A DNA stretch of 64,000 bases from Claveliimonas ammoniilytica (GTDB taxonomy: Bacteria; Bacillota; Clostridia; Lachnospirales; Lachnospiraceae), in the NCBI RefSeq assembly GCF_025567415.1, contig NZ_JAOQJV010000001.1, positions 310,001 to 374,000 of the forward strand, written 5' to 3'. Shown piece after piece: positions 32,138-42,254 of this stretch. Made by a program: the position numbers and the translations under genes. Positions within the stretch are counted from its first letter, which is position 1. Each line of letters opens with the position of its first letter. The notes beneath the pieces are model-generated. The model searched no databases, was not told the DNA's origin, and saw nothing but the letters and a program-made list of their open reading frames with translations.

Positions 32138-33013
32138 TTATTCCCCTTTGGAATCAGATGAGTTCTGTGTCAGATCCTCTTTTGTAGAAGTGATAACCAG
32201 AACTTCCTGAATATTAGAAAAATCCACTGCAGGAGTAATATATCCGGATCTGGTCAGGTTATTGGAATCCACCTCAATCTCACTGATATATCCTATAAAA
32301 AGTCCCTGCAGGTACTTGGAACTTATATGTGAAGTAACTACCTGTTCGCCTACTTCTATCTTATGATCGTTGTTTGGCAGTTTTTCAAATCGGATGCGGC
32401 CATCACTCATAAGCTTCAGATCACCGCTTACCATACACAGATCCGAGGTAGAAAGTGTCATACCACTGACATTACTTTCATCATCGATGATGGAACGAAC
32501 CTGTGCATAGTCAGGTCCAACTTCTGTAACGATACCGGCAAGACCACTTCCGGCAAGTACATTCATATCAACTTTAATACCATCATTGCTTCCTTTATCA
32601 ATAGTAAATGTACTAAACCAGTTGGAACCGCTGCTGGCAATCACATGAGCAGCTACTTTTTTATAGTCCGCATAATTCTGATCCAGTTTATACAATTCCT
32701 GCAGACGCTCCAGCTCGTACTGTTCCTGACGAAGTCTGGTATTGTCAATGGTCATATCATCCAGCTTGGACTGAAGTTCTTCATTCTCCTTTTTCAGATC
32801 ATCCAGAGTCTTAAAGTTGTCTTTCATGTCGCCTGTCCAGCGTCCGATATATCCGATTCCTTTCTGCATAGGAATGATGGTATAATTGGCCACAAAGCTG
32901 AGAGGACCTTTGCCACCTGTGAGTTGCTCTGCACCCATCAATATCCCACAGACTACGATCAGAATCAGCAGTACATATTTACTTGGAATCCTGTTTTGAT
33001 TCTTAATCTTCAT
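32138..33013 (-). CDS. mreC: Rod-shape protein MreC
   Basis: This 291-residue protein has one N-terminal membrane helix (about residues 11-27), a coiled coil at about 68-108 (LKKENEELQSKLDDM), and the extracellular beta-rich MreC domain (VIASSGSNWFSTFTIDKGSNDG; GLAGIVTEVG). It activates PBP2/RodA. The C-terminal tail is charged. Its ribosome site lies within the last codons of mreB. Confidence 0.94.
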   Translation of the reverse strand: MKIKNQNRIPSKYVLLILIVVCGILMGAEQLTGGKGPLSFVANYTIIPMQKGIGYIGRWTGDMKDNFKTLDDLKKENEELQSKLDDMTIDNTRLRQEQYELERLQELYKLDQNYADYKKVAAHVIASSGSNWFSTFTIDKGSNDGIKVDMNVLAGSGLAGIVTEVGPDYAQVRSIIDDESNVSGMTLSTSDLCMVSGDLKLMSDGRIRFEKLPNNDHKIEVGEQVVTSHISSKYLQGLFIGYISEIEVDSNNLTRSGYITPAVDFSNIQEVLVITSTKEDLTQNSSDSKGE

Positions 33014-33014
33014 A

Positions 33015-34037
33015 TTATCTCATCCACCTATAATTATCTTCGATCATTGAATAAGCAAGTTTTTTTAGATCCTTTGAACCTATGATATTCTTAAGTCCTG
33101 TCACAGCACAGATATCAGGATCAATTGCTGTATGTGTTCGTATACCGGTCATTTCCTCCAGATATAATTCCAGCCCCGGTAAATTAGCAACACCGCCTGT
33201 CAGAAAAATACCATTTCTACGAATGGATTTACGAATCTCCGGAGGAGTACGGTCCATCAAAGCCATGATTGCCTGTACACACTGTTCCAGAGGTTCTTTT
33301 ACTGCTGCGCGTACCAGATTAATAGAAATTTCACGCCGCTGTGGAATACCTGTGATCAGATCTCTTCCAGCAGCAGTCATAACTGCATTATCATCATCAC
33401 TGAATACACCAAAATTTCGGCGAAGCGTCTCCGCTGTCTGATGACCGATCAGAAAATCGTGGTTATATCGCACAAGCTGTGCAACAGCCTGATCCAGATC
33501 ACTACCGCCTACCTTGAGCAGCTGATTCAGCACGAGACCTCCACCTGCTATAATAGAAAGTTCTGTTGTAGCACCACCAAAATTCACAATAAAAAGACCT
33601 TTTGTATTCTCTACATCAAGATTCAGTCCGATTGCATCCGCAATACCTCTTTCTACTATATTAACTTCTCTTGCCCGGGCTGTCGAATGAACCACAAGAT
33701 CAAAGAATGCTTTTTTTTCTACTTCTGTTACATCCGTTGGAACCGCAATAACATATGCAGAACCTCTGGCAAAATGCCGTTCTTTTTTCAAAAGATTCTG
33801 AAGAAGATACTGCATATCGTTAAATCTGGATATAACGCCATTCTCCATTGGAAACTGTACCTGAATATCCGGCGGTGTCTTTTCATACATCTCGTATGCC
33901 TGATCACCAACAGCAAATATCTCTCGATCCTCTTTGATGGCAATTACATTCTTCTCTTTCCAGATCGTATCTGATTTTTTATCATAAACTTTGATCTCAT
34001 AAGACCCGAGATCAAGACCGTAAACATTTTTAGCCAT
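33015..34037 (-). CDS. mreB: Actin-like rod-shape protein MreB
   Basis: MreB filaments steer lateral wall synthesis. The 340-residue protein has actin-fold motifs: YGLDLGSYEIK (phosphate 1), FIVNFGGATTELSII (phosphate 2), VERGIADAIG and LTGGVANLPG (adenosine). It is somewhat diverged from Bacillus MreB, for example in its first phosphate loop. I chose ATG at 34037 with AAAGGA 8 bases upstream over the GTG at 34043. It lies next to radC, a widely conserved neighbour. Confidence 0.94.
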   Translation of the reverse strand: MAKNVYGLDLGSYEIKVYDKKSDTIWKEKNVIAIKEDREIFAVGDQAYEMYEKTPPDIQVQFPMENGVISRFNDMQYLLQNLLKKERHFARGSAYVIAVPTDVTEVEKKAFFDLVVHSTARAREVNIVERGIADAIGLNLDVENTKGLFIVNFGGATTELSIIAGGGLVLNQLLKVGGSDLDQAVAQLVRYNHDFLIGHQTAETLRRNFGVFSDDDNAVMTAAGRDLITGIPQRREISINLVRAAVKEPLEQCVQAIMALMDRTPPEIRKSIRRNGIFLTGGVANLPGLELYLEEMTGIRTHTAIDPDICAVTGLKNIIGSKDLKKLAYSMIEDNYRWMR

Positions 34038-34039
34038 TG

Positions 34040-34747
34040 TCACTGTCCTTTCACACGAAGCAGTTCCTGCTCTGAAAAACTGATATAACAGTTATCTCCC
34101 ATAACAATGTGATCCAGTAATTCTATACCGATCAGTTCACCTGCCTGACGGATTCGCTCAGTCAGCAGCATATCTTCTCTGCTAGGTGTCGGATCACCAC
34201 TGGGATGATTATGCAGTAATATAATGGAAACTGCATTCTTTTGTAAAGCTTCTATAAATAACTCTCTCGGCGTGATCAGTGCAGCGTTCACTGTACCTTT
34301 GGAAATATCTGTCTCGCCGATTAGTCGGGATTTCGAATTTAACATCAGGAGTTTCATAATCTCCTGCTTTTCATGTCTCATATCCTCCATATAATATCTG
34401 GCAATGGAAGATGGACACGTAAACTGCAGCATCTCACATGCCTCTGCCTTAGCAAGTCGTTTGGCAAGTTCTGAGATACAAAGAATCTGTATGGACTTGA
34501 CTCTGCCGATTCCACGAATCTTTTTCAGACGTTCTTTGCTGAACCGGTGAATGCCAAGCAAACCATCCTCTCCGGCATAATACAGAATCCGCCTGGACAG
34601 ATCCAGTGCATTTTCACCGTGACTGCCGGTACGCAGAAGCACAGCTAAAAGCTCTGTGTCAGTTAGATGCGATGCTCCAAACTGTTCACATTTCTCGTAG
34701 GGACGTTCAGATTCTGATAGTGATTTCATGGTATTTGTAAGACTCAT
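34040..34747 (-). CDS. radC: RadC family JAB/MPN-domain protein
   Basis: This 235-residue protein has a helix-hairpin-helix-like N-terminus (IRGIGRVKSIQI) and a JAB metallohydrolase domain with the motif LLHNHPSGDPTPSREDMLLT. It carries the HxH and Asp ligands. Despite the name, RadC is not established as a repair protein; its substrate is unknown. It directly precedes mreB in transcription. An in-frame ATG at 34729 is an alternative start, and neither start has a strong ribosome site. Confidence 0.93.
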   Translation of the reverse strand: MSLTNTMKSLSESERPYEKCEQFGASHLTDTELLAVLLRTGSHGENALDLSRRILYYAGEDGLLGIHRFSKERLKKIRGIGRVKSIQILCISELAKRLAKAEACEMLQFTCPSSIARYYMEDMRHEKQEIMKLLMLNSKSRLIGETDISKGTVNAALITPRELFIEALQKNAVSIILLHNHPSGDPTPSREDMLLTERIRQAGELIGIELLDHIVMGDNCYISFSEQELLRVKGQ

Positions 34748-34792
34748 TTCTTTTGTAGATCTCTAATGACTCTCCCCGGAAGACATCCCCTT

Positions 34793-35053
34793 TTACATGA
34801 AACGGTAAATGATGATTGCAAGAACAATACCGATAATGCTCGAAATCGTAATCTTTATCGTAAGACCAAAGGTGATTATCAGAATACCCAGATCAAGTAT
34901 GATCGGCTTTTCAACTCCAAAGGTCTGTCCATAGGCAAGCCAGCCAACAGCTGATGAGCCTTCTGCCAGCATACCAATAAAGCCGCCAAGCACAAGTCCC
35001 GCCAGAATAAGCAAAAACAAAGCCCAGGAATTCTTACTTCCTGCTCCTCTCAT
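34793..35053 (-). CDS. DUF4321 membrane protein
   Basis: This 86-residue protein has two hydrophobic helices (about residues 11-30 and 56-83) and the glycine-rich LVLGGFIGMLAEG typical of DUF4321, a small clostridial family of unknown function often beside radC and mreB. The start at 35053 is set by GAGGAGG; an upstream in-frame ATG would add 17 residues and lacks this site. Confidence 0.85.
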   Translation of the reverse strand: MRGAGSKNSWALFLLILAGLVLGGFIGMLAEGSSAVGWLAYGQTFGVEKPIILDLGILIITFGLTIKITISSIIGIVLAIIIYRFM

Positions 35054-35146
35054 ATATACTCCTCCTCGTATCGTTTTCCTAAAAAACTCAATATATTTTA
35101 ACACATTTCAAAAATAGTGTATAGACTAATCCATCTAAAAATTTTC

Positions 35147-36769
35147 TTAATCATGTTGCTGTCTGTCGAATGGGTGATATTTTTGAACGATCTTTTCAGC
35201 AACTTTAATGCCATCCATTGCAGCTGAAGTAATGCCTCCTGCATAGCCGGCACCCTCTCCGCAAGGATAAAGTCCGCGAATCTCGCTTTGCAGAGACTGG
35301 TCTCTCAATATACGTACCGGTGATGAAGTACGACTCTCTACACCCGATACAATTGCATCCTTTCTCGCATATCCCGGAATCTTACAATCAAACTTGTGAA
35401 TAGTCTCTTCCAGATCATGACTGATAAATTCAGGGAAAATATTTCGTACATTTGCAAGTTCATACAGCCCACGCATCTGTGGTTTCACTTCGCCAAAGGC
35501 AGTCGATGTTTCATTCTTACAGAAATCTGCAAACTGCTGTACCGGAATCTTTCCGCCAGCTGCTTCGTAGGCGCGGTGTTCCAGGTTTCTCTGAAATTCC
35601 ACACCGGCAAGCACATCTTCTCCCGGAAAATCTTCCGGACGCACTGTGATGATCACAGCACTGTTGGCATTTTCACCTGAACGGTCATGATAACTCATAC
35701 CGTTGACTGCGAGCATCTCTTTTTCTGAAGATGCATTCACTACGTAACCACCTGGACACATACAGAAAGTATAACCACTTCTTCCCGATTCTAACTGTGC
35801 GGTAAGTTTGTAATCAGCTGCCGGCAGATGATTTTCCCTTTTCTGACCGTACTGCGCCAGGTCGATCATTTCCTGCGGATGTTCCATACGAATGCCGACT
35901 GCAAAGGCCTTGGCTTCCATAGGAACCTGTTTGTCATTTAGTACCTGAAAAGTATCTCTGGCGCTGTGACCAATTGCGAGTACAATAGTTTCTGCATCCA
36001 GTCTGTATTCTTTTCTGTCACGGGTATCGGTTACCGTCAGTCCGGTAATTTTTCCGTTTTCAAATGTAAAATCGGTTACCTGACTGTAAAAATGTACGTT
36101 GCCTCCATTCGCCAGAATCTTTTTACGCATGTTTTTTACCACTTTCGCAAGTACATCGGTACCGATATGTGGTTTGTTCCTATACAAGATTTCTTCCGAT
36201 GCACCATTTGCCACAAAGATTTCCAGTACTTTGTGGTTGCGTCCCATCGGATCTTTGACCAGCGTATTTAATTTTCCATCCGAAAATGTACCTGCACCGC
36301 CTTCTCCAAACTGTACATTGGATCTGGTATCCAGTTCACCTGTTTTCCAGAAATGTTCAACATCCTGGCATCTGTTATCTACATCAGCACCTCGCTCCAG
36401 AAGTATCGGCCGATAACCTAATTCTGCAAGCATATATGTACAAAACATGCCCGCAGGACCGCACCCGATCACGACCGGACGATGGATCAGTGGTTCTGTA
36501 CCTTCCTGCGGATAGCTGTATTCTTTCCATTCAGCCTTGCAAATATCTTTATTCTTGTTTTTTTGAAGAATGGAAGCCTCTCTGGAGACTTCAACATCTA
36601 CCGTATAAGTATAGAAGAGATCTGGTTTTTTCCTGGCGTCCAGTGATTGTTTGCGGATAATATAGGAAACACACTGCCCGGGTTTCAGGTGCAGTGTGTG
36701 CTGAATTTTCTTCTCCAGATCTTCTTCTGTATGGTCAATCTTCAATTTTAATTGTCTGATTCGAATCAT
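35147..36769 (-). CDS. FAD-dependent oxidoreductase (large, N-terminal ligand-binding domain type)
   Basis: This 540-residue flavoprotein has an N-terminal alpha/beta domain of about 90 residues. It then has the FAD-binding motif VVIGCGPAGMFCTYMLAELG near residue 97 (dinucleotide fold GxGxxG), FGEGGAGTFSDGKLNT, and a C-terminal FAD contact LYPCGEGAGYAGGITSAAMDG. The family is widespread in Firmicutes and is usually annotated only as FAD-dependent; no substrate is known. The start at 36769 has GAGGAG upstream. It ends a run that also contains the next flavoprotein, the stop of which lies two bases before this ATG. Confidence 0.87.
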   Translation of the reverse strand: MIRIRQLKLKIDHTEEDLEKKIQHTLHLKPGQCVSYIIRKQSLDARKKPDLFYTYTVDVEVSREASILQKNKNKDICKAEWKEYSYPQEGTEPLIHRPVVIGCGPAGMFCTYMLAELGYRPILLERGADVDNRCQDVEHFWKTGELDTRSNVQFGEGGAGTFSDGKLNTLVKDPMGRNHKVLEIFVANGASEEILYRNKPHIGTDVLAKVVKNMRKKILANGGNVHFYSQVTDFTFENGKITGLTVTDTRDRKEYRLDAETIVLAIGHSARDTFQVLNDKQVPMEAKAFAVGIRMEHPQEMIDLAQYGQKRENHLPAADYKLTAQLESGRSGYTFCMCPGGYVVNASSEKEMLAVNGMSYHDRSGENANSAVIITVRPEDFPGEDVLAGVEFQRNLEHRAYEAAGGKIPVQQFADFCKNETSTAFGEVKPQMRGLYELANVRNIFPEFISHDLEETIHKFDCKIPGYARKDAIVSGVESRTSSPVRILRDQSLQSEIRGLYPCGEGAGYAGGITSAAMDGIKVAEKIVQKYHPFDRQQHD

Positions 36770-36771
36770 AA

Positions 36772-37998
36772 TTACTCCTCTTCTGCTGCAGAGGTTCCTG
36801 CAAGCGTACCGGTGGCCCATGCAAAATGCAGATTATAACCACCACAGATTCCATCAATATCTAATAATTCACCTGTCAGATAAAGACCTTTTACAAGTTT
36901 CGATTCCATAGTGTGCGAATCAACTTCTGTAGTCCTTACCCCACCGGCACAAATCTGCGCCTTTTCAAATCCGTTTGTTTCTGTTACATTTACACAGAAT
37001 TCTTTGCAAATTTTAATCATCTGATTCCATTTATCTTCTGGAACCTTTACCGCCCATAGCTTTTTATCAATGCCACAGAGATTAAGCAAAACAGGAATCA
37101 GTTTCGCCGGTAATATGGAATTAAAGCATTCTTCAGCCGTACGGTGGGCGTATTGTTCTTTCCGTCTGGTCATTTCTGCCGCAAAATCGTCATTACTCAT
37201 AGAAGGCACCAGATCCAGAAGAACTGAGACTTTCTTTTTTTGTAACAATGCTTTGGATGCATAACGACTGACCTGAAATACCGGAATGCCTGAAATGCCA
37301 TAGTCTGTAAATTGTAATTCACCTGTATCCTGATCAATTAACCTTCCATCAATATATAACTGCACGGTGGCTCCAGTTCGGATTCCGGCCAGTTTCTTAA
37401 AATATTTTTCATCGGAACGAAGCGCCATGAGTGCGGGTACCACTGAAGAAATATTGTGTCCCAACATTTTTGCAAGTGTATATCCACTTCCGTCGCTTCC
37501 GGATATCTGAGACGCTTTGCTGCCGCAGGCAAGGATTACACGATCCGCAGTATATATATTTTTATTTTCTTTGCAGTGTATCTGAAAATGCTGCTTTTTC
37601 TTTATCTGATCTACTGACACGCTATTAATTATTTTTACGCCTGCCTGTTTCGCTTCCAGTTCCAGTGCGTCCCGTACGGCAGATGCCTGATCATTAAGTG
37701 GATACACATAGTCACCGCGGCATTTTGTAATTATTCCAAGACTTTTAAATAAGGCGAGTGCATCGTCGATCTGAAACCTGGACAGTACAGGTCTGATAAA
37801 AGTCTGATCATCCCCTCGGTAACATTTTTCTGTAATTTGAAGATTAGTCAGATTGCATCTTCCGTTTCCGGTAGACAGTATTTTTTTGCCGGGACGGTCA
37901 TTCTGTTCTAATACAGTAACTTCAGCCCCATTTCTCGCAGCAGTGATCGCGGCAGTCATACCCGATGCACCACCGCCGATTACAATAATTCTCTGCAT
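36772..37998 (-). CDS. HI0933/YhiN family NAD(P)/FAD-dependent oxidoreductase
   Basis: This 408-residue protein has IVIGGGASGMTAAITAARNGAEV (FAD Rossmann motif, residues 4-26 by spaced elements), GKKILSTGNGRCNLTN, ICAGGVRT and a C-terminal GGYNLHFAWATG. These are diagnostic of the HI0933/YhiN family. The reaction is unproven. GGGAGGAG precedes the ATG. It is co-transcribed with the larger flavoprotein after it; two unrelated-substrate flavoproteins in tandem may share a redox task, which is speculative. Confidence 0.9.
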   Translation of the reverse strand: MQRIIVIGGGASGMTAAITAARNGAEVTVLEQNDRPGKKILSTGNGRCNLTNLQITEKCYRGDDQTFIRPVLSRFQIDDALALFKSLGIITKCRGDYVYPLNDQASAVRDALELEAKQAGVKIINSVSVDQIKKKQHFQIHCKENKNIYTADRVILACGSKASQISGSDGSGYTLAKMLGHNISSVVPALMALRSDEKYFKKLAGIRTGATVQLYIDGRLIDQDTGELQFTDYGISGIPVFQVSRYASKALLQKKKVSVLLDLVPSMSNDDFAAEMTRRKEQYAHRTAEECFNSILPAKLIPVLLNLCGIDKKLWAVKVPEDKWNQMIKICKEFCVNVTETNGFEKAQICAGGVRTTEVDSHTMESKLVKGLYLTGELLDIDGICGGYNLHFAWATGTLAGTSAAEEE

Positions 37999-38028
37999 AG
38001 AACCGCTCCTCCCTTTGCAGTACCAATA

Positions 38029-39312
38029 TTATAAAGATACAATGCCATCTCTTACCAGATATTCCAGCGACATGAGGATACCAAGCTTAGCGTGTGGCCA
38101 GGTAAGTCCTCCCTGAAAATATACGGCATATGGCGGTTTGATCGGACCATCCGCTGAGAGTTCAATGGATGATCCCTGTACAAATGCGCCTGCCGCCATA
38201 ATTACATCACTGTCATATCCGGGCATCGCCCAAGGTTCCGGTGTTACATGTGAATCAACCGGTGCAGCTGCCTGAATACCTTTGCAAAATGCAATGACAC
38301 CTTCCGGTTTGCCAAATTCCACTGCCTGAATAATATCATGTCTGCTCTCAGAACCGTTCGGAATTACATGGTATCCAAGCTTCTCGTAAATATTGGCAGC
38401 GAAAATGGCTCCTTTTAATGCACTTGCAGTGACGGTCGGTGCCAGGAAGAAGCCCTGATAAAAGTCTTTCATGACGCCAAGAGAGGCACCAACTTCACGT
38501 CCGAGTCCCGGAGAAGTCAGGCGATAACCGCAGTTCTCGATCAGTTCTTCACGACCGGCAATATATCCGCCGATCGGAGCCAGACCGCCTCCCGGATTCT
38601 TGATCAGAGAGCCAACCACCATATCTGCTCCTACATCACTTGGTTCAATCGTTTCTACGAACTCTCCATAACAGTTATCTACCATACAGATCACATCCGG
38701 TTTGATTTTTTTCACAAATGCGATCACTTCACCAATCTGTTCAACTGAAAAACTTGGTCTGGTCTGATAACCTTTTGAACGCTGAATGGTAACAATCTTT
38801 GTATTATCATGGATTGCTTTTGGGATATTTTCAAAATCAAAACTTCCGTCTTCCAAAAGATCAACCTGAGAATAGCTGACACCGTACTCTGCAAGAGAAC
38901 CTTTTGATGGTCGGATACCGATTACTTCTTCCAGTGTATCGTATGGCTTGCCGGCCACGGATACCAATTCATCCCCCGGACGGAGATTGGCTGACAGAGC
39001 CAACGCCAGTGCATGCGTTCCGCAGGTGATCTGTGGACGAACCAGCGCACTCTCCGTATGGAAAACATCGGCATAAACTTTTTCCAGTTTATCACGTCCC
39101 AGATCATCATATCCATAACCGCTTGCATATTCAAAGCAGGCTGCGCTGACATGATTTTTCTGCATAGCGTGAACGACTTTTAACTGGTTGTATTCTGCAA
39201 TCTCATCAATTGTATCAAATCTTTCTTTTAATGTTGCTTCTATTTCTTTACCGAGATTGACAACAGAGTTTCGAATTCCCATTTCCCGGTACATTTCCGT
39301 AATAACTGACAT
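38029..39312 (-). CDS. Methionine gamma-lyase family PLP enzyme (aluminium-resistance protein family)
   Basis: This 427-residue fold-type I PLP enzyme has SGYGYDDLGRDKLE, RPQITCGTHALALAL (cofactor-binding loop), MVDNCYGEFVE and SLIKNPGGGLAPIGGYIAG, where the Lys binds PLP. The family (PF06838) was named for aluminium resistance but is related to C-S lyases. It often follows miaA in Firmicutes, as here (miaA stops 32 bases upstream). The natural substrate is not settled. Confidence 0.9.
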   Translation of the reverse strand: MSVITEMYREMGIRNSVVNLGKEIEATLKERFDTIDEIAEYNQLKVVHAMQKNHVSAACFEYASGYGYDDLGRDKLEKVYADVFHTESALVRPQITCGTHALALALSANLRPGDELVSVAGKPYDTLEEVIGIRPSKGSLAEYGVSYSQVDLLEDGSFDFENIPKAIHDNTKIVTIQRSKGYQTRPSFSVEQIGEVIAFVKKIKPDVICMVDNCYGEFVETIEPSDVGADMVVGSLIKNPGGGLAPIGGYIAGREELIENCGYRLTSPGLGREVGASLGVMKDFYQGFFLAPTVTASALKGAIFAANIYEKLGYHVIPNGSESRHDIIQAVEFGKPEGVIAFCKGIQAAAPVDSHVTPEPWAMPGYDSDVIMAAGAFVQGSSIELSADGPIKPPYAVYFQGGLTWPHAKLGILMSLEYLVRDGIVSL

Positions 39313-39344
39313 ATATATCTTCTCCTTCGTTATATCTTCTATAT

Positions 39345-40304
39345 TTATCCGCGTATTTTTCCAAATGCCGGATCATCAGCCAATTCTGCCATCATAGAAT
39401 TCAGAATCTTTTTTTCATCATAACCATATTCATCCTTATTTACCCAGATCACATCCCGCTCTCGTTTGAACCATGTGATCTGTCTTTTGGCAAAATGTCT
39501 GGTGTCACGTTTGATCTCATAAACTGCTTCATCCAATGATATTTCACCATCCAGATAACTCAGGATTTCTTTATATCCCAGTCCCTGCATAGACACCATT
39601 CCCCGATGATATCCCATTTCTTTTAACCGCTTAACCTCCTGAAGCAGCCCTTCTTCCATCATCTGGTCTACGCGCAGATCTATTCTCCGGTACAGATGAT
39701 CCCGTTTGTCATTCAAAACGAAGTATCGATAATCATATGGGGATTCTTTTTCCCGTTCTCTGGCATTGTGTACGGATATCTTTTCACCTGTCAAATGGTA
39801 ATATTCCAGTGCGCGAATCACTCTTTTAACATTATTCGCATGAATACTGTCCGCAGATTCCGGATCAATGGCACGCAGTTTTTCGTGCAATGTGTTGACA
39901 CCGTGTTCATTAGCATAGCATTCCAATTCGCTGCGATAGGAAGCATCGCTGTCGCTTTCCGTAAAATCAATATCATACAAAAGTGCCTGAATGTAGAATC
40001 CGGTGCCGCCTACAACGACTGGAATATGATTGTTTGCATAGATCTTTTCCATGGCTTCTTTTGCCATTTCCTGAAACCGGACAACATGAAATTCTTCTTC
40101 GGGCTTCAATACATCTACCAGATAATGAGGCACACCATCCATTTCGTCTCTCCGGATCTTGGCAGATCCGATGTCCATATATTGATATACCTGCATTGAG
40201 TCGGCAGAAATGATCTCTCCGCCAATTGCTTTCGCAAGCTGGATAGACAAAGCCGTTTTCCCTACGGCCGTAGGTCCGGTCAATATAATAAGTGGTCTTT
40301 TCAT
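39345..40304 (-). CDS. miaA: tRNA dimethylallyltransferase MiaA
   Basis: MiaA adds a dimethylallyl group to A37 of tRNAs that read UNN codons. The 319-residue protein has P-loop GPTAVGKTALSI (residues 10-21), ISADSMQVYQYMDIGSAK, VVGGTGFYIQALLYD and the C-terminal tRNA-binding part (RQITWFKRE). It lies between mutL and the PLP enzyme. MiaB, which methylthiolates the product, is also in this window at 47.2-48.7 kb. Confidence 0.97.
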   Translation of the reverse strand: MKRPLIILTGPTAVGKTALSIQLAKAIGGEIISADSMQVYQYMDIGSAKIRRDEMDGVPHYLVDVLKPEEEFHVVRFQEMAKEAMEKIYANNHIPVVVGGTGFYIQALLYDIDFTESDSDASYRSELECYANEHGVNTLHEKLRAIDPESADSIHANNVKRVIRALEYYHLTGEKISVHNAREREKESPYDYRYFVLNDKRDHLYRRIDLRVDQMMEEGLLQEVKRLKEMGYHRGMVSMQGLGYKEILSYLDGEISLDEAVYEIKRDTRHFAKRQITWFKRERDVIWVNKDEYGYDEKKILNSMMAELADDPAFGKIRG

Positions 40305-40322
40305 AGGAATGCTCCTTTATTG

Positions 40323-42251
40323 TTATACAATACGCTTAAATTTCTTTTCAATCTCCCGCTTTGACATGGAGATAATGGTCGGACGCCCATGAGGACAATG
40401 ATACGGATTATCTAATGCAAGCAACTCGCCGATCAATGCGTCAGCTTCTGCATAAGAAAGCTTCATATTCCCTTTAACGGCAGCCTTACATGACATGGAT
40501 GCTATCTTTTCATCTACAACATCCGGCGTCAGACCAGTATAAATCTCATCTGACAGACTGTCAATCATTTCCATCAGAAGATCCTTCTTAGCTATGCTGA
40601 AAAGATTGTCCGGCACTGCGCACACTGCATAGGAATCCGGACCAAAGTTTTCAAATTCAAACCCAATTCGAGTGAACTGGTCCATATATTTTTCCAAAAG
40701 CTGTGCTTCACCCATAGACAGATTTAACACGATTGGCGGACTGATATTCTGGGAAGTATAATCACGGCTTTTCATTCCTTGAAGTGTCTTTTCATATAAT
40801 ACACGCTCATGCGCTGCATGTTGATCAATGATATACAGACTGTTTTGGAATTCAATCAGCCAATATGTTTCAAAAAGCTGACCTATAATCCGATGTTCTT
40901 TTACAGATTGCTTATCCAAAAGTTTCTCTTCAAACAGGTTTAACTGTTTTGGCTTTTCAGGCACGGTATCCTGCGCTGGCGTACTGCGATAAGGCACAGT
41001 TTCTTCTTTTATAACATTCGACTTTGTGATTTCATGTACAGGAACAATTTTTTCAGCTTCTTCCTCCTGATGGCGGGACATTACCCGTTCGCGCATCTGT
41101 TTCATGAAATAATCCAAGTCTTTTTTACCTGTTTTGCCTGTATTTTTACAGAGCGCACTCTGTTTTTCTTCTGTTTTTTTGTTCTTTTCCTTTGATGCTG
41201 TGCTTGAGAAGCTTATCTCTGCCGATTGTGGCGGTTCAGGCACTTCCACATGAGGTATCAACTCTTCGTGGTGCAGACTTCTGCCGATTGCTTCACAGAG
41301 AAAATTATAAACTTCCTGCTGATTGCCAAAGCGTACTTCCATTTTAGTTGGATGTACATTCACATCCAACAGATCTCCTTTGACTTCTAGATGCAGAACA
41401 GTAAATGGATACTTATGCTGCATCGTAAAATCCTTATAGGCATCTTCGATTGCTTTTGAGATCATCTGGCTTTTTACATACCTGCCATTAATATAATAAT
41501 TTTCAAAGTTACGATTACCTCTGGATACAATTGGTTCTCCGATATAGCCGGTTAGTTTCAGATGTTCATTTTCAGCTTTCACTTCCAGAAGATGAGATGC
41601 AATATCTCTTCCATAGATATGGTAGATTACATCTTTAAGATTACCATTGCCGGAAGTATGAATCTTTGACTGTCCGTTATTAATAAACTGAAAAGATATC
41701 TCTGGATGCGAAAGGGCAAGTCTGGTTACCAGATCAGCAACATGACTTGCTTCTGTCATCGGCGTTTTTAAGAATTTACGTCGTGCCGGAGTATTATAAA
41801 AGAGTTGGCGGACCAGAAATGTAGTGCCATCAGGTGCACCCGTTTCTTCTATAGATATTTCTTTTCCGCCCTCAATTCGGTAAGTAATTCCAAAGTCATT
41901 CTCTCTGGTTTTGGTGATCAGTTCTACTCTGGACACAGCAGCGATACTTGACAGTGCTTCGCCACGGAATCCTAATGTGTGAATATCCATCAGATCGTCT
42001 ACGGAACGGATTTTGCTGGTAGAATGACGCAAGAATGCATTCGATACATCTTCTTTTGCAATACCACATCCATTATCTGTAATGCGTATAAATGAGATTC
42101 CACCCTCTTTTATTTCTATTACGATTGCACCGGCACCGGCATCGATAGCATTTTCTGCCAGCTCTTTTACAATAGAGGCTGGTCGTTCAATGACTTCGCC
42201 GGCCGCAATCTTATCAATTGTAATCTGGTCTAATACCTGTATTTTACTCAT
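40323..42251 (-). CDS. mutL: DNA mismatch repair protein MutL
   Basis: The 642-residue protein has an N-terminal GHKL ATPase (KELAENAIDAGA, DNGCGI, LGFRGEALSSI), a variable charged linker (about 340-450), and a C-terminal endonuclease domain. The latter has the metal motif DQHAAHERVLYE and CPHGRP near the end, as expected where MutH is absent. It lies four bases after mutS. Confidence 0.97.
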   Translation of the reverse strand: MSKIQVLDQITIDKIAAGEVIERPASIVKELAENAIDAGAGAIVIEIKEGGISFIRITDNGCGIAKEDVSNAFLRHSTSKIRSVDDLMDIHTLGFRGEALSSIAAVSRVELITKTRENDFGITYRIEGGKEISIEETGAPDGTTFLVRQLFYNTPARRKFLKTPMTEASHVADLVTRLALSHPEISFQFINNGQSKIHTSGNGNLKDVIYHIYGRDIASHLLEVKAENEHLKLTGYIGEPIVSRGNRNFENYYINGRYVKSQMISKAIEDAYKDFTMQHKYPFTVLHLEVKGDLLDVNVHPTKMEVRFGNQQEVYNFLCEAIGRSLHHEELIPHVEVPEPPQSAEISFSSTASKEKNKKTEEKQSALCKNTGKTGKKDLDYFMKQMRERVMSRHQEEEAEKIVPVHEITKSNVIKEETVPYRSTPAQDTVPEKPKQLNLFEEKLLDKQSVKEHRIIGQLFETYWLIEFQNSLYIIDQHAAHERVLYEKTLQGMKSRDYTSQNISPPIVLNLSMGEAQLLEKYMDQFTRIGFEFENFGPDSYAVCAVPDNLFSIAKKDLLMEMIDSLSDEIYTGLTPDVVDEKIASMSCKAAVKGNMKLSYAEADALIGELLALDNPYHCPHGRPTIISMSKREIEKKFKRIV

Positions 42252-42254
42252 GCT

